Positions 10,481-21,722 of a stretch of DNA of 64,000 nt are shown in pieces. A program made the position numbers and the translations under genes. The DNA is from Mycoplasmopsis mustelae (lineage in GTDB: Bacteria > Bacillota_I > Bacilli_A > Mycoplasmatales > Metamycoplasmataceae). The stretch's first letter is position 1; the number at the start of each line of letters is the position of its first letter. A model generated the notes under the pieces. It was given only the letters and a program-made list of their open reading frames with translations. It did not search any database and was not told the DNA's origin. The stretch is from positions 62,001 to 126,000 of the forward strand of contig NZ_SOCN01000001.1 of the NCBI RefSeq assembly GCF_004365095.1. Direction: 5' to 3'.

Positions 10481-12161
10481 ATGAGTTTACTAAGCAAATT
10501 TAAAACACAACTTGATGAAATTTCATCAAAAGAACTTAATGCAGATCAAAGAGATCTTGCAATCAAAATTTTAGAAAAATTTGAAGATAAAGACTTAGAA
10601 TATGTCTTTCAATTTATCATCCAAAGAGTTAAAACTGGGTTTCGTTTTGATGCAGCACCTGAATCAAATACACAAGCAATCGCATTGTTGCAAAAAGATG
10701 AAACCAAAAGTTTTAAACTAAGTGATAATGACAGTTTATATAACAATACTTTAATCATAGGAGAGAACTATGATGCATTAAAGAACTTAATAGTAATAGA
10801 GAGAGAGAGAGAGAGAGAGATTCGGCCTTGAGGCTAGATATGATGTAATCTATATTGATCCTCCTTACAATACCGAAGCAAGCAAAAACGATGGTAATAG
10901 TATCGCAGATGACAAAGAAAATGTTGCAGCAAACAAATTCGTATATCGCGATAAATATTCACGCAATGGTTGACTAAATTTAATGAACGAACGCCTAAAG
11001 TTAGCTAAGGAACTTCTCAAAGATGATGGAGTTATTTTTGTTTCAATCGATGATAGTGAACAAGCATATTTAAAAGTGCTAATGGATGAAATTTTTGGGG
11101 AAGAGAATTTTGTTGTAAATTTAAATTATCAGAAAAAAAATTCAGGTTCTGGAGCAGATACAAAATACATTAGACAATTAACAGAATACATCTTATTTTA
11201 TGCAAAAGATATTGATAAACTGAAAATAAATGAAATTAAAAAAGATATACGGAATGAATCTAGATATAAATACACTGATGAATTTGTTGAAACACGTGGA
11301 AAGTATCAAAGAAAGCAATTGGATATGGCATCACTTACTTGGTCATCAGGTTTGGATTATGAAATAGAAATAGATGGTAAGAAATACTATGCCGGTGGTT
11401 CGAAAGAAAGATGAATTGATAGGCAAAGCGGAAAGCATGCACTAAAAGACTGGCGGTGAAGATGAAGTAAAGAAAAATTACAATGAGGTCTTGAAAATAA
11501 ATTCATAGAAGTAATCAATAATAAAATTTTTACAAAACAATACCAATTTGTAGATAACAATAATAATAACACCATTAGAACTGAAAAATACACCAATATA
11601 ATTAATAATGTAATGAATTCTGTGGGCACTGAAGAACAAAAATCTATTTTTAATGTTAAGGTTTTCGATAGCCCAAAACCTGTAGAATTAATCATACATT
11701 TAATTAAAATAGTAGAAAAAACCCAGGATACTCGTATACTTGATTTCTTTGCCGGTTCCGGAACCACAGGGCATGCTGTATTAGAATTAAATAGAGAAGA
11801 TGGGGGAAACCGTACTTTTACACTTGTTACAAATAATCAAAATAATATCGGTCTTGATGTAAATTATGAAAGACTTTATCGTATCAATCATGGCAAAGGA
11901 ACTAAGGATGAAACCTTTGAATGAGGCAAAAAGAATCAACCTTATCGTAGTAATTTAGATGTCTTTAATATTGAACATATTGATGTATCTTTATTTCAAA
12001 ATAAAGATAATATAAGAGCAATCATCAACAAATTAATTAAAGTTTTAAATGATTTTGGTATAAAAACTAACCTTCAAAACCCAAATGAATATCTTAATTT
12101 ATTAAACTCATTACACTCTTTAAAACCAGAATTAAAAAAGGACGAAGATGAAATTAACTAA
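10481..12161 (+). pseudogene. mod: Type III DNA methyltransferase Mod, phase OFF by AG-repeat frameshift
   Basis: Start 10481 follows AAGGAGG. The first frame encodes the typical Mod N-terminus (about 106 residues), then an ERERE stretch from the AG repeat, and soon ends (Trp-Gly-stop at 10835). The remaining frame is shifted by +1 and carries the catalytic DPPYN motif (10858-10872), FVSIDDSE, and the SAM-binding FFAGSGTTGHA near 11748. Adding one AG unit (or removing two) restores one frame of 560 residues, a normal Mod length. Mod would be the N6-adenine methylase and specificity subunit of the complex with Res. Its end overlaps res by 14 nt. In this sequence only a ~117-residue truncated product is predicted; both parts look otherwise intact, so this is a reversible OFF state rather than decay. 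Confidence 0.88.
10798..10820 (+). repeat. (AG)11.5 dinucleotide repeat inside mod
   Basis: Twenty-three nt of perfect AG repeat within the coding sequence, just before the conserved FGLEARYDVIYIDPPYN region. Slipped-strand mispairing here would switch Mod translation: the present length is out of frame, and 12 full AG pairs (one more) is in frame. Confidence 0.95.
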
Positions 12162-14481
12162 TTCACAAGAAAATGTTATCCATGAATTATTTAAAAAAAC
12201 AGTCAATAGTCTTTTAAATAACGAAAATAGTTCTGTTTTCTTTAAAGCACCGACCGGTTCTGGTAAAACTTTTATGATGCTTAATTATATAAATCAATTA
12301 ATTGAATGAAGCAAACAAGAATTTAATCAAAAATTAGTTTTTGTTATTGTTACATTATCTAGCGCTGAATTACCAAAACAAATGCACGAAAGTTTTAAAA
12401 TTTATCGTCAACATCTTATTAATAAAAATATTGAAATCCAAAGAATTGAAAGTCCATCTAATATAAACAAAAACTCTAAAGTTGAAAAAAATTATCAATT
12501 TTTTGCAAAAGAAAATAATGTTTATATAATGGGTGGAGCATCATTTCGAAAAAAATCAATTTTATATGAACAAGGTTCAATTGATGCGTTTTTAGCTGAA
12601 ATTAGATTGACAGGTTATAAACTAATTTACATTAGAGATGAAGCACATATCGGTTCTAAAATAACCCTAAATAAGGATGAGAAACACTTTGAAAAATCTA
12701 TACAAGAGGCAGCACATTTTGTAGTTAAAATGACAGCTACACCTGATACAAGTGCCGAATGCATTGAACTTAGTGAAAAAGATTTAGAAACTGATGAAAT
12801 TAAGCTATTAAAGTCATATAAAAAATATAACGCAGGATTAGAACATTTAACTACAATTGATAATGAAACAATCCTCCAAAAAGCTTGTGAAGTTTTTTTA
12901 GAAATCAAAAAACTTTATAATGATAATGAATTAGAACCCGGTTTATATGGAATTAATCCCGCAATGTTAATTCAAGTTGAAAACGATAGTTTTACTAACA
13001 AAGAACAAAATGAAAAATTCCAAAAAAACTTAGCTTCAATTATCAAAATTTTAGAAAAAAACAACTTAACTTGAGTTAAGTATTTTGACCAAAATAAGAA
13101 AGAAAGCAACCTAAGACACAAAGAAAATTATTCACTACGTGATATTTCTAAAGATTCTTCACCCATTGATGTGGTTATTTTTAAAATAGGTCCAGCAACT
13201 GGTTGAAATATTCCAAGAGCTTGTATGCTAGTTCAGTTGAGAGATGTAAGCTCAAATAATTTAAGTGTCCAAACTATCGGTAGAATTAAAAGAAATCCAA
13301 ATCCAAATTATGAATTTAAAGATATTTCAGTAGCTAAAAACTATTACTTATATAGTAATATAGATATCAAAGATACAGAAATTAAATCATTCAAACTAAA
13401 AAACAAATACCAAGATCAAAAATTTATTATCGGTAATATTGAAACAAAATATAAAGAAAAAATTATTGATGAAAATGTTTTTAGCAAATATTGAATCGAA
13501 AAATTTAAAAATAAAGCATATTTCAATACTGAAGTTTTTGAAAATATGGAAAATTTAAATATAGGTAAAGAAAATGATAATAAATTTATTATTGCTAAAA
13601 GTAAAAATTATGGCGGAATTGAATTTATTAATACTAAAATTTATAACTTGATTGAGCTAGAAACTTTTAATTTCAAGTTATTTGATAAATACAAAAGGTT
13701 TTTAACATCTGAAATTTTAAAATATTTAGAAAACTTTTATCAAAATAACCTAAAAAACAAAATCACTGATACTTTATTTTGATATATTTTCTTCATTAAT
13801 TATGTGGATGAAATTAAAGAGTATTATCTTAAACAACTACAAAAAGAATTGAATAACAATAGCATCAACTTCAAATTTGAAAACAAAGAATTACCACTTC
13901 AAATTAGCACAGTTAAAAAAGAAATAGTGAATATTAACGAAGATAATTTTGCTTATGAAGAGATGAAAAAAGATGAATTGCTTACGTTTTTCCTAGATTC
14001 TCAACCTGAAAAAGATTTTGTATTAAAATTGCAAAACTTTTTTGAATTTTCAGATAAAAAAATAGAGATTTGAGCTAAAAATCCAGCTAATATAGGTATC
14101 AATATTCAATATTTAACTATTCATGAACCACAGATTTATAATTCATATCCAGATTTTATTCTTAAAAATAATGATCATTATATTTATTTAGAGATCAAAC
14201 AATACCATTCAAATAATGAACTTGATAAAATAAAAAATCTCTATAATGGCTATAAAAAATACATTGAGCAAAATAGGAATTCAAAGATTAAACTAACGCT
14301 TTGTATTTGTTTTGTAGAAAATAAGGATCATAATATTAAACTTTATTTTGCCGGAGCTTCCACAATTAGAGAATTAAACGAGATGTTGAATATAAGACAA
14401 ACTAATGATATTAAACACCTCCACGATGAAATCAGAAGCTCTGATAAGAGTTTAAATTTAACTAAAATCTTATCGCAATAA
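12148..14481 (+). CDS. res: Type III restriction endonuclease subunit Res
   Basis: 777 aa. ATP-dependent restriction subunit that works with Mod. Superfamily 2 helicase motifs: APTGSGKT (Walker A, residues 34-41), DEAH (about 164-167), SVQTIGRIKRNP (motif VI, about 374-385). A C-terminal PD-(D/E)xK nuclease is visible as YPDFIL followed by YLEIKQYH (about 667-690). Length is somewhat below the usual 900-1000 aa. It overlaps the end of mod by 14 nt, so translation may be coupled to Mod; with mod OFF, Res may be poorly made, which would also avoid self-restriction. Several TGA-Trp codons lie in frame. Confidence 0.9.
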
Positions 14482-14483
14482 AA

Positions 14484-14513
14484 AACGGTGTAGCAATAGC
14501 CACATCGTTTTTT
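14484..14513. terminator. Bidirectional terminator between res and ktrA
   Basis: Imperfect hairpin AAAACGGTGTAGC-AATA-GCCACATCGTTTT with a T tail in plus orientation and A/T-rich arms. It separates two convergent genes. Confidence 0.75.
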
Positions 14514-14514
14514 G

Positions 14515-15192
14515 TTATTCATCAGCATTATTAAATCACTCAAAAGCAGCAGTTACATTATCTATTTCACCGATAACAGTTACTTGGTCATTTGGATTTA
14601 AAACGGTGTCTCCGGTAGGACGAATTTTAGTATTATTAGTTTTAATTAAAACAATAGTAATTCCATAGGAATTTAAATTTAAATCCTTAATTGTCATATT
14701 AAAAATCTTTGGATTTTTAATTTCTGATGTTCCTAACACAAACCCATTTCCGAGCTCTTGTAAATCATTGCTATATAAAATAAATTTTTGATTTGAGGCA
14801 ATCAATGCAGCTCGCGTTCCAGCTTCTTGTTCGGGTCGAATAATAACACTAACTCCAATTTGACGCAATACTCTAGCATGACGACGTGATGTAGCACGTG
14901 CGATAATATTTTTGACATTCATTTCTAATAATGAAGCGATAATCTCAATGTTATCAGGAACTGCAACAATAACAGTTTCAATTTTTTCTATACCAATTGA
15001 TCTTAAGAGTTTAGTTTCGGCCGCATCACCTACAATTAGTCGTTGCGCATCATCTTCATATAATTTTAATTTTTCAGGACTATCATCGATAAGGGTGATT
15101 TGTTTACCGAGTTTAATTAACTCATCTACCACCGCTGAACCAAAACGACCCAAACCGATTACAGCAATGTCTTTACTTTGTCTATATTTCAT
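14515..15192 (-). CDS. ktrA: KtrA/TrkA potassium uptake regulatory subunit
   Basis: 225 aa, usual length for KtrA. An N-terminal RCK Rossmann fold (VIGLGRFGSAV at residues 10-20, DDSPEKL, GDAAETK) binds nucleotide; a C-terminal TrkA_C domain ends with 'NPNDQVTVIGE'. It forms the cytosolic ring that gates the KtrB channel-like transporter in response to ATP/ADP or c-di-AMP. It begins 8 nt after the ktrB stop, so the two are one operon. The last six residues follow a TGA-Trp at 14536. Confidence 0.93.
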
Positions 15193-15200
15193 ATTTTCTC

Positions 15201-17006
15201 CTAACCGATTGCCAAATCTGCATCGATGTATTCATAGTTACGATCTTTAGATTTTTTACGTTTTCACACTAGCAGTGTTGATGAAACTCCAAATTGACCA
15301 ATAAACATAGTTAAAATGAAAGCTAATTTGGATGCAATATTAAGGTTTTTAGTAATTCCACTACTTAAACCAGTGGTTCCAAATGCGCTCGATACTTCAA
15401 AAATAATATGCATTGAATTATATACCGGTTGATTTTGTTGTTGAACTAAATTCACTGTTGCAATTGTTCCTCCGTGTGTATCAAATGATGTAAACGAAAT
15501 TAAACTCACAATAATTACCAAACCAAACGCTAAAATAAAGGTTTGTGTTGCCATAAACACGGTACGTTTTTCGATTGCCCGCTTAAACATTCTGACGCGT
15601 TTGCGCCCTAACAATACCGAAAGGGTAGTCATTACTAACAACGCAAATGTTGTGGTTCTAATACCACCACCTGTTGAAGATGGTGCTGCGCCAATAAACA
15701 TTAAAATGGTATATATTAAAGTTGTACTCGTAGTAAAATCGTGAATATTTACAGTTGCAAATCCTGCAGAGCGAGTTGAAAACGTGGTAAAAATAATTGC
15801 AAAAGTCCGATCAAATCAATTTCCATACATTGGACCTTGTTTGATATATTCTTGTAAAGTAGGTCAAAGTTGATCATTATCCTTGATTCTGGCTTGTAGA
15901 ATATTATACAAACGAGCTTCGGTGGCATTTAAATTAGTTGCATTTTTTGCCTCTAAAACTTTTAGCAACTCAGGATTTTTATTTGTTATCTGAATTCATT
16001 GTTGATAGCTATTATAATATACTTTAGAATCAGGGAGATAAATTTTGTTTCACAATGATGTTTGCGAATGTGATGATAGTTCAAAACCTAATGCAAAAAT
16101 TAAACCAACTAAAAATAATAAAACATATGAAATTAATGATACTTTGGAAAATAGTGAAAAACGATGTTTGCGTTTTTCTTTACGAAAGAGGTGTATGATA
16201 AATTCATGGATATCATAAATAGTCGGATATCCAATTCCACCAATCACAAACAAAATAATAATTCAAATTTGTAGACCATAGTTTTGTTGGTAAGGCATAA
16301 TTGAATTACCAGAAACGATATCAAAACCAGCATTATTGATTGCTGAAATAGTATGAAAGAAGCCAAATCGAAACGCAATAGATCAATCACCTTGTGAGTT
16401 GATATAACCAAGTTCTCCATTTGAACCTTTTAAATATTCCCCAACACCTTTAGTATGCATTGCAGGAACATAATAAAAATAAATAGACATCGCAAAACCA
16501 GAGATCAAAATTACAGCAAGTAAAAACTTAACGGATGATAAAACTAGTTTAATAGTAGTATTAACATCTGAACCGCCACGCTCATTTTGCAACAATTGCA
16601 CATTACCAATCGATGTCATGCTACGGCGAAAGATGTAATTAATAATAAAGAATTTTAACGCAAAGATTCCGATTCCGCCTAATAAAATTAAGATCGCGAT
16701 AATTGCTTGACCAAAAGTATTTCAATAACTAAAAGTATCATAGACAACTAAACCAGTATCTGAAAAAGCACTAGCTGTAGTAAAAACAGCATTAATATAA
16801 TTTCTAAATGAATATCAATCAGTTTGTGGATTTGCGTGAGCAAAGGGAGCTCATAAGAGTAAACTAAATAAAAAAACCACAAGAAAATACACAATTAAAA
16901 GGTACTTTAATTGTGATAAATTTCTTATTGAATTATTTAATTTTCTAAAAAATAAACCTATTTTAGAATTCTTAATGGAACTTTTGAATCTAAAAAACGA
17001 TCCCAT
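15201..17006 (-). CDS. ktrB: KtrB/TrkH potassium transporter membrane subunit
   Basis: 601 aa integral membrane K+ transporter. Four pore-loop segments are visible: TTASAFSDTGLVVYDT, HTISAINNAGFDIVSG, FSTRSAGFATVNI and VSSAFGTTGLSSGIT. GAAPSSTGGGIRTT follows the third, as in all TrkH/KtrB proteins. It is longer than Bacillus KtrB (about 445 aa) because of an N-terminal extension of about 60 residues and an extra soluble stretch (about residues 320-390) between core repeats. Read through several TGA-Trp codons; start at 17006 follows AGGAGAG. Partner ktrA lies immediately downstream. Confidence 0.93.
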
Positions 17007-17029
17007 TTAACTCTCCTGATGCTTAGTAA

Positions 17030-17272
17030 TTATTTTTTATCATCACCTTGCATTGAACGCATGATTTGTCTAATTTGTGTTTCGCTTGCTTTACGTCCCA
17101 TTTGTTGGAACATAATTCTAATTTGCTTTTCAGTAATTGGTGGGTTTTCTTTTAGTTGTTTTTTAAACATATTTCTTGCTACAAAAAAAGTAACTAAAGC
17201 CGCTGCCAAGGCAACACCAATACATAAGAAAATAATCATTAATGAAAATGCTAGAGTAGTCATTGATACCAT
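17030..17272 (-). CDS. UPF0154 family membrane protein
   Basis: 80 aa with one N-terminal transmembrane helix (residues 5-32) followed by a cytosolic helical tail containing KENPPITEKQIRIMF and MGRKASETQIRQIM, diagnostic of UPF0154 (YneF-type). Function is unknown. A GGAG site lies 8 nt before the start. It sits between the M42 peptidase (16 nt upstream) and ktrB (23 nt downstream), probably in one transcript. Confidence 0.88.
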   Translation of the reverse strand: MVSMTTLAFSLMIIFLCIGVALAAALVTFFVARNMFKKQLKENPPITEKQIRIMFQQMGRKASETQIRQIMRSMQGDDKK

Positions 17273-17288
17273 AAATAACTCCTTTTAA

Positions 17289-18374
17289 TTAATTATACTT
17301 AATTTTTTGATATTCTTCGTTGTTAAAGTCTTTAATAAAGTTGATTAATAAATCACTAGCGGCTAATAAATCTGATATAGCACAAACTCCGATAGGACTA
17401 TGCAAGTATCTTTGTGGTAGCGAAATTGTAACAGTAGCTGCTCCGCCGGGTGCAAATTGTAGTTCTTTAGCATCAGTTCCACCACCGGCTGCAACAAATT
17501 TATAAGCAGAAATTTGGTATTTTGTCGCAAGCTGAGTTAAATAATTTATTAATTTTGGATCCATTAAAGTTCCGCCATCTTTAACTCGAATCGCAACACC
17601 AACAAATAATTTTGTAGTTCCTGGAATGCAACCAAATGTATCATGTGATGATGTGGTATCTAAAGCAATTGCGACATCTGGATTAATCAAAGCAACCGAT
17701 GTGCGCGCTCCTCGAGTACCAACCTCTTCTTGCACAGTTCCTACTAAATATAAATCAATATCTAAGTCTAAATTAGCAACATTGTTTGCGATTTCTTGTA
17801 AAACTGCTACTCCGGCACGATTATCCATAGCTTTTCCACCAATTAAATCCGGATCATTAAAATAAACTGTTTCACCAGACATATATACACGATCACCAAT
17901 TTCTACACCACTATCAACAGCATGTTGTTGATTTTTAAAGCCAAAATCAGCATATAATTCATCATTTTTCATTGCATTTTTGATTTGTTCAGGCGTTTGG
18001 ATGTGAATACTAGTATGACCGAAAACGCCTAGAAAAGTTTGATTTTGTGAGGTTAACAATTTCGCTTTAGTCCCAATTACGGTACTAGCTCAAATTCCAC
18101 CAATTGGTGTTAGTAGGAGTTGACCATTTTTATCAATCATACGCACCATATAACCAACTTCATCCATGTGTGCAGCAATCATCACTTTAACAGCGTTTAA
18201 TTTTTTACTTGGTTTATGAAAAATGACGCTCCCCATTTTATCACGACTAATTTTAAACTTACTTAAATCAATGTTTCTTTTTAATTGATCTACAACAGGT
18301 TCTTCAAAACGAGACATTGCTTCTATCTCTAGATATTGCACTAAAGTTTGCTTAAATTTTTCTGCTCTTTGCAT
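17289..18374 (-). CDS. M42 family metallo-aminopeptidase
   Basis: 361 aa. Cytosolic di-metal peptidase of the glutamyl aminopeptidase/endoglucanase family, trimming peptides to free amino acids. Metal and catalytic segments are present: AAHMDEVGYMV (His), GGKAMDNRAGV (bridging Asp), VQEEVGTRGA (catalytic and metal Glu), the DTTSSHDTFG Asp, and the C-terminal RYLHSPIGV (His). Length is standard. A TGA-Trp at 18090 lies in TPIGGIWAS. A close paralogue lies at 44847-45935; both keep all catalytic residues. Confidence 0.93.
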
Positions 18375-18416
18375 AAATTCCTTATATTAAATTTTTATAT
18401 TATTGTATCAAATTAT

Positions 18417-18454
18417 AAGTAAAAGTAGCTAAAATACTTTAACTACTTTTACTT
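18417..18454. terminator. Hairpin after the cysS-rlmB-sigma operon
   Basis: Perfect 12-bp stem AAGTAAAAGTAG/CTACTTTTACTT with a 14-nt loop, directly after the sigma-like gene stop. The T tail is weak, so it may be a processing or transcription-end element. Confidence 0.55.
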
Positions 18455-19047
18455 TAAAGATGTTTGTTAATTTTTTGTTTAATTTGCCAATTAAGTTCTT
18501 TAATTTTGGATGCTGAATAATATAAATTTCCTTGGTTTGAGATAAATAATTGTACGTATTTACGTTCTTGATTATTAAGATATTTTAAAAGTTTTTGGAT
18601 TTCTAAGAAAGCCAGATTACGATAGTTTTGAAATTCGCTTTGCTGAATTCAATTCATTTTGCTTTGTAAGTTCGCTAAATTCATCAGATTATGTGCAATT
18701 TTAGTTTCAAATTTAGTTTGTGAATTATAGGTAGTATTAAAAGTATTTAAAATTCGAAACTTCAAAGTGGCTCAAAAGTAGTTTTCAAAGGGAACCCGGC
18801 TACTTTTGCGCTTAGTTGTTAAAATAATTAAAATTTCATAATAGGCTGAATTAATTAGTTCATCGACGCTAAAAACATTACAAAAATAAAGTCCAGCGAT
18901 TTTATAACATAAATTTTGTAATTTTTTAAAATATAAGCGATTAAAAACAAACAATAATTGGTTTTGAGTGATTAACCCCGTTTTATTGATTTGCAAAAAA
19001 TTAAGCACATCTATATCAAGGTCACTAATTTTTAACCTAGTTTGCAT
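18454..19047 (-). CDS. Sigma-factor-like protein (SigH position)
   Basis: 197 aa. Weak but recognisable sigma-70 layout: a region-2-like segment (about residues 33-105: LQNLCYKIAGLYF, FSVDELINSAYYEIL, RVPFENYFWATLKFRILNTF) and a region-4-like C-terminus (about 150-190: LLKYLNNQERKYVQLFI, then a helix-turn-helix-like YYSASKIKELN). In Bacillus the order gltX-cysS-mrnC-rlmB-yacP-sigH is conserved; here cysS-rlmB is followed by this gene, which overlaps rlmB by 11 nt. Mycoplasma genitalium has a divergent sigma of this kind (MG428) that controls recombination genes. Assignment is from pattern plus synteny, not from strong motifs. No ribosome binding site is evident, so it is probably translationally coupled. 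Confidence 0.6.
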
Positions 19048-19738
19048 TGATTTTATTCATTAAATCAAAAAGAATAATTCCGGTTGCTACTGAAACATTC
19101 AACGACTGCACACTACCAAACTGTTTGATATAAACACTTTGATCGCATACCGAAAGTACACTTTTTGTTACTCCATCTCCTTCGTTACCAACAATAATAA
19201 TTGTTGGGGTATTATAAATAATTTGAGTGTGTGGTAAAGCGTTTGCATCTAAGGTAGTTGCATATGCTCAATAACCATTTTTTTTGAGTCGACTAATACT
19301 TGCTGATAAACTATTAACTTTATAAAAGTTCATTCCAACAAAACCACCCGACGAAATTTTTAACACTGTAGCATTTAAATCCACGCTTTTTTCTTTTGCA
19401 AATATAATGTCTTTTATTCCTGCAGCATTTGCAGTTCTAATAATTGCACCAAAGTTATGTGGATCTTGAATATGATCTAAAATTAAAACACATTTAGGTT
19501 GCTTTTTAATTAAATAATTTAAATCCTTACAAATAATTTCATCAATAAGTGCAATAAAACCTTGATGATTTTGATTAGTGAGTTGATTTAAAAAATTTAG
19601 GTCTTTGATTTCTATATTCGCTAAATTTTTAAAAAAATGTTTGTTTTCTACTTTAGATAAATAAATTTTTTTAAACTTGATACCATTATTATAAGCATCT
19701 AAAACAGTGTTCTTCCCACACAGTAATAATTCTTTCAT
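19037..19738 (-). CDS. rlmB: 23S rRNA 2'-O-methyltransferase RlmB (SpoU family)
   Basis: 233 aa. SPOUT-fold methyltransferase that methylates G2251 of 23S rRNA. Motifs: LILDHIQDPHNFGAIIRTANA (motif 1), IIIVGNEGDGV (motif 2) and SVQSLNVSVATGIILFD (motif 3). A small N-terminal substrate-binding domain covers about residues 1-75. I chose ATG 19738 (AAGGA 6-7 nt upstream) over ATG 19759, which lacks a site. Starts 36 nt after cysS, as in many Firmicutes; the 3' end overlaps the sigma-like gene. Confidence 0.9.
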
Positions 19739-19774
19739 ATTTATCCTTGCGTTTTTCATAATTTTAGTTCTTTT

Positions 19775-20995
19775 TTAGATTAACTTTAGTCTAAGCAACT
19801 CAGCGCGTAATAAATCAGCCTGTTCATAGTTTTTTTCTTGCAGTAAACTTTGTCATTGATGATATGTTGATAGATGACTTTGGTAATTAAAATCAGCGAC
19901 ATCAAAAGCTAAATCTTTGAAAATTTTACACAATAAATTAATATCATTGCAATTTTTATATAAGTTAATGTTTTTGATTAAATCATTAATAAATTTATTA
20001 AAATGCGAAAATTGACGTTGATATAAAAACTGCATCGCTTGTTGGTGTTGTTTAAAATCAAAATCTGAACTAGAGTTGTTGAGATGTTTTAAAAAAAAGA
20101 TTTTTTTAATTCTAGCTAATAAAACATCAACATTATTAAGTAAGTTGTCATCTATATTAATGCTACTAGTTAAAGAATTAAGTAAAAAAATTAATTTTAA
20201 GTGATCGCCTGAATATTGATTTAAAAAATCTTTAGCTAAGATAATATTTTGCAACGACTTTGACATTTTTTGTCCTTTTAAATTGATTTGCCCGTTACGA
20301 ATTCATTCCTTAGTAATATTATTATTTGTTGCGGCTCAATATTGAATATTTTCGTTTTCGTGATGTGGAAAGGTTAGATCCATACCACCACCATGGATAT
20401 CAATTTCTGTTCCATTAAAATTTTTATCAATCAATGCAGCACATTCAGTATGTCAACCCGGTCTACCAAAGCCAAAAACCGATGGATATTTTACGCCTAT
20501 GTTTGTATCTTTTCAAAGCACAAAATCTGCTGCAAATTCTTTAAATTCGGATTTTTCTTCATCAAAAATCATATGAGAAATCTTTTGATTTGATACTATA
20601 CCGTAGTTATTTTGATTTTTTAAAACATTAAAATAAACATTTCCGTTTTTTTGGTAAGTATGTCCTAGTTTAGAGAGTTTTAAGATAAAATTTTCTATAA
20701 CATCTAAATTTTCAGTTACATACTCTAATTTAGAAATTGTATCTACTTTTAAAATTTTTAGTAACTCTAAATAATTTTGAGCATATTTTTTAGATATTTC
20801 TACTTCGCTTCATTGATTTTTGATTGCTTGTTGAATAATTTTATCATCGATATCGGTGATATTATGCACAAAAAAGAAGTCTATTTTCAGATTTCTCGCA
20901 GCTTTTAAAATTAAATCCATCGTTAAGATTGGTCGTAAATTACCAATATGCACATCGTTATAAACCGTTGGCCCACATACATAAACTTTTAACAT
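19775..20995 (-). CDS. cysS: Cysteinyl-tRNA synthetase
   Basis: 406 aa class I synthetase that charges tRNA-Cys. [16 protein letters not shown] contains the zinc Cys and the HIGH-type HIGN; GRPGWHTECAA supplies further zinc ligands; [14 protein letters not shown] is a family signature; KMSKS is present near residue 240. Shorter than the Escherichia coli enzyme (461 aa), as in other mycoplasmas, through a reduced C-terminal domain. It starts the cysS-rlmB-sigma unit, 85 nt downstream of the tRNA-Lys gene on the same strand. Confidence 0.95.
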
Positions 20996-21080
20996 AGATT
21001 TATTATATATTTTTTGTTAATTTTGCTATTTAAAAATACAAATCAACTTGATTTGTATTAAAGTGATCAAAATTTTGAAA

Positions 21081-21156
21081 TGGTACATCGTACAGGGTTC
21101 GAACCTGCGACCCGCTGGTTAAGAGCCAGCTGCTCTACCGACTGAGCTAACGATGC
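21081..21156 (-). tRNA. tRNA-Lys (CUU)
   Basis: 76 nt cloverleaf. Seven-base acceptor stem GCATCGT with ACGATGT, D arm TAGCTCAGTCGGTAGAGCA, anticodon loop CTCTTAA (anticodon CTT, reads AAG), T arm with GGTTCGAACC, and CCA encoded at the 3' end. Confidence 0.95.
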
Positions 21157-21165
21157 TATAATATT

Positions 21166-21192
21166 ATATTACTTTTAAACAAAAAGTAATAT
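21166..21192. terminator. Hairpin between membrane protein gene and tRNA-Lys
   Basis: Perfect 11-bp stem ATATTACTTTT/AAAAGTAATAT with a short loop; T-rich on the plus side. Likely ends the 22950-21203 transcript before the tRNA. Confidence 0.55.
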
Positions 21193-21202
21193 TTTTAATT
21201 AT

Positions 21203-21721
21203 TTATACACTAAGAAATTTTTCAATTAACGAGATAATTGTAATTGAAATAAGACCAGGAAAAGCCACGAAGAAATAAGAAACCATAAAAGGTTGATATT
21301 TAGAAAATAATAGAGGTCTTAAATCTACTGAAAGGAATAGAATTATTCATAACGTAAAAAGAAGTGTAGCATATCATAAAAATTTTATTTTTGGTTGATT
21401 TATTTTTAACGGGTTTTTAGTTAATAATTCCTTGTTTTTATAAATAATGAAAAGTGGTACTCAAATAAATAGAAATTTTTGCAATTTATTCAAGCTTGAT
21501 TTTCTTACTAAAATAAATCTATATGAAATAAGGTGGAATCAGATAATAAATGCATAAAATGCTATTGACCAACTTAAGAAAAATATATTATTTCCACTTA
21601 AAATATTTGTAAAAGAAGTTACATCGCTAACAAATAACGCAAAGAATGTTATAAATAAAATAAAAAATGTTATTGAAAGGTAAGAGATTCATAAATATTT
21701 GTTTAATTTATTATATTTCAT
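21203..21721 (-). CDS. Small four-helix membrane protein, unknown function
   Basis: 172 aa with about four hydrophobic segments (near residues 10-35, 45-70, 88-100 and 122-165) separated by short charged loops. No family recognised. The start codon is one base after the stop of the upstream cysteine-peptidase-like gene (TAAAATG), so it is co-translated with it. It may be a membrane partner of that peptidase; this rests only on gene arrangement. Confidence 0.7.
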
Positions 21722-21722
21722 T

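Noticed and set aside
14343..14543. Minus-strand 66-codon frame between res and ktrA
   Set aside because: It overlaps the coding 3' end of res and the terminator; no site and no known protein.
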